From assembly GCA_043803805.1 (NCBI GenBank), contig JAZDJP010000099.1, positions 1-12,695 on the forward strand: a DNA stretch of 12,695 bases, written 5' to 3'. This DNA is from JAZDJP01 sp043803805 (GTDB taxonomy: Bacteria; Planctomycetota; JAZDJP01). Numbering within the stretch: the first letter of the stretch is position 1; each line of letters opens with the position of its first letter. Shown here piece after piece: positions 12,481-12,695 of this stretch. Made by a program: the position numbers and the translations under genes. The notes beneath the pieces are model-generated. The model was not told the origin of the DNA, made no database searches, and saw nothing but the letters and a program-made list of their open reading frames with translations.

Positions 12481-12695
12481 ATGCGTCGTTTTGCCATGTG
12501 TGCCGCACTCGCGCTGGTCCCTTGGCTCTCCGGGATGCTTTCGGCGGAAGGCGCAGCCGCCCCCAAGCGTCCGCTCCGTCCCGACCCCGAAGTCGAAATC
12601 ATTTCCCCTGCCGATAATACGGCCACCAACGCCGCCTCCATCCCGGTCAAGGTTCACTTCCGGGGGCAGATTCAAATTCTCGGGAAGAAGACCAT
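12481..12695 (+). CDS. Secreted protein, probable Ig-like domain at N-terminus (3' end beyond window)
   Basis: 71 codons are visible. Residues 1-22 form a Sec signal peptide: MRRFAMC, then a hydrophobic stretch ALALVPWLSGML with probable cleavage after LSA. The mature part begins EGAAAPKRP and reaches VEIISPADNTATNAASIPVKVHF, the opening pattern of bacterial Ig-like domains (V.I.SP..G......V.V.V). The product is therefore exported, perhaps a cell-surface or polymer-binding protein. GGAGG at 12466-12470 lies 10 nt before the ATG, and a sigma70-type promoter is at 12334-12363. If the tRNA remnant marks an element boundary, this gene is the first one inside the element or the first gene after a decayed one. 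Function cannot be assigned from this fragment. Confidence 0.8.
   Translation, partial: MRRFAMCAALALVPWLSGMLSAEGAAAPKRPLRPDPEVEIISPADNTATNAASIPVKVHFRGQIQILGKKT

Noticed and set aside
11986..12500. Group I intron interrupting a tRNA-CAU gene
   Set aside because: Bacterial group I introns do sit in anticodon loops, but no 5' tRNA half (D-arm, GCGGA stem) is found within the next 600 bp on the minus strand and no intron core was recognised.
12061..12675. 204-codon open frame on the minus strand at the right end
   Set aside because: It runs antisense to the signal-peptide gene at 12481 and across the decamer arrays; no domain and no ribosome binding site.
1..12695. CRISPR arrays, rRNA, complete tRNA genes, transposases or integrases
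   Set aside because: None seen; the only evenly spaced repeats are the 10-bp ATGAA decamers, far too short for CRISPR.

Overview
This is a GC-rich bacterial chromosomal window with short intergenic gaps and strong GGAGG-type ribosome binding sites. The best lineage clue is the 962-residue secreted PQQ-type beta-propeller with an N-terminal Rossmann-like segment, an architecture I associate with Planctomycetes, Verrucomicrobia, Lentisphaerae and Kiritimatiellae. With the ORF6N protein and the toxin-antitoxin pairs, this suggests an environmental, possibly metagenome-assembled, PVC-like bacterium. The assignment is inference.

Layout. 1-1574 (-): prolyl-tRNA synthetase, C-terminus cut by the window edge. 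1701-2420 (+): secretion-less alpha/beta hydrolase with its own promoter. 2480-3126 (+): antitoxin/PIN-toxin pair. 3214-3324 (-): first 37 codons of an ECF sigma factor, otherwise lost. 3391-4034 (-): a second pair, Phd-like antitoxin and PIN toxin, convergent with the first. 4112-6108 (-): lexA, then an ORF6N DNA-binding protein 9 bp downstream, then a lipoprotein translationally coupled to it. 6317-8334 (-): aldehyde dehydrogenase and a PmtA-like methyltransferase joined by an ATGA overlap. 8455-11749 (-): YkgJ-type Fe-S/metal cluster protein and the giant beta-propeller protein. 11986-12027: the 3' half of a CAU-anticodon tRNA, looking like an integration scar (att site). 12068-12195: two arrays of ATGAA decamers phased at exactly 10 bp. 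12481-12695 (+): start of a secreted protein with a probable Ig-like domain, running off the window.

The main unusual signals are two. First, the lexA control region has a good sigma70-type promoter whose predicted start lies about 4 bp before a 57-bp palindrome made of two nested arm pairs sharing one centre; a second perfect 10-bp dyad follows in the leader and a third overlaps the 3' end of the upstream methyltransferase gene. If lexA is autoregulated here, the ORF6N protein and lipoprotein would be part of the damage response. Second, the tRNA half-gene beside helically phased repeats looks like the end of an integrative element that extends to the right of the window; no integrase is visible. 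The 2.4-4.1 kb stretch (two toxin-antitoxin modules around a decapitated sigma factor) is a further site of past gene turnover.
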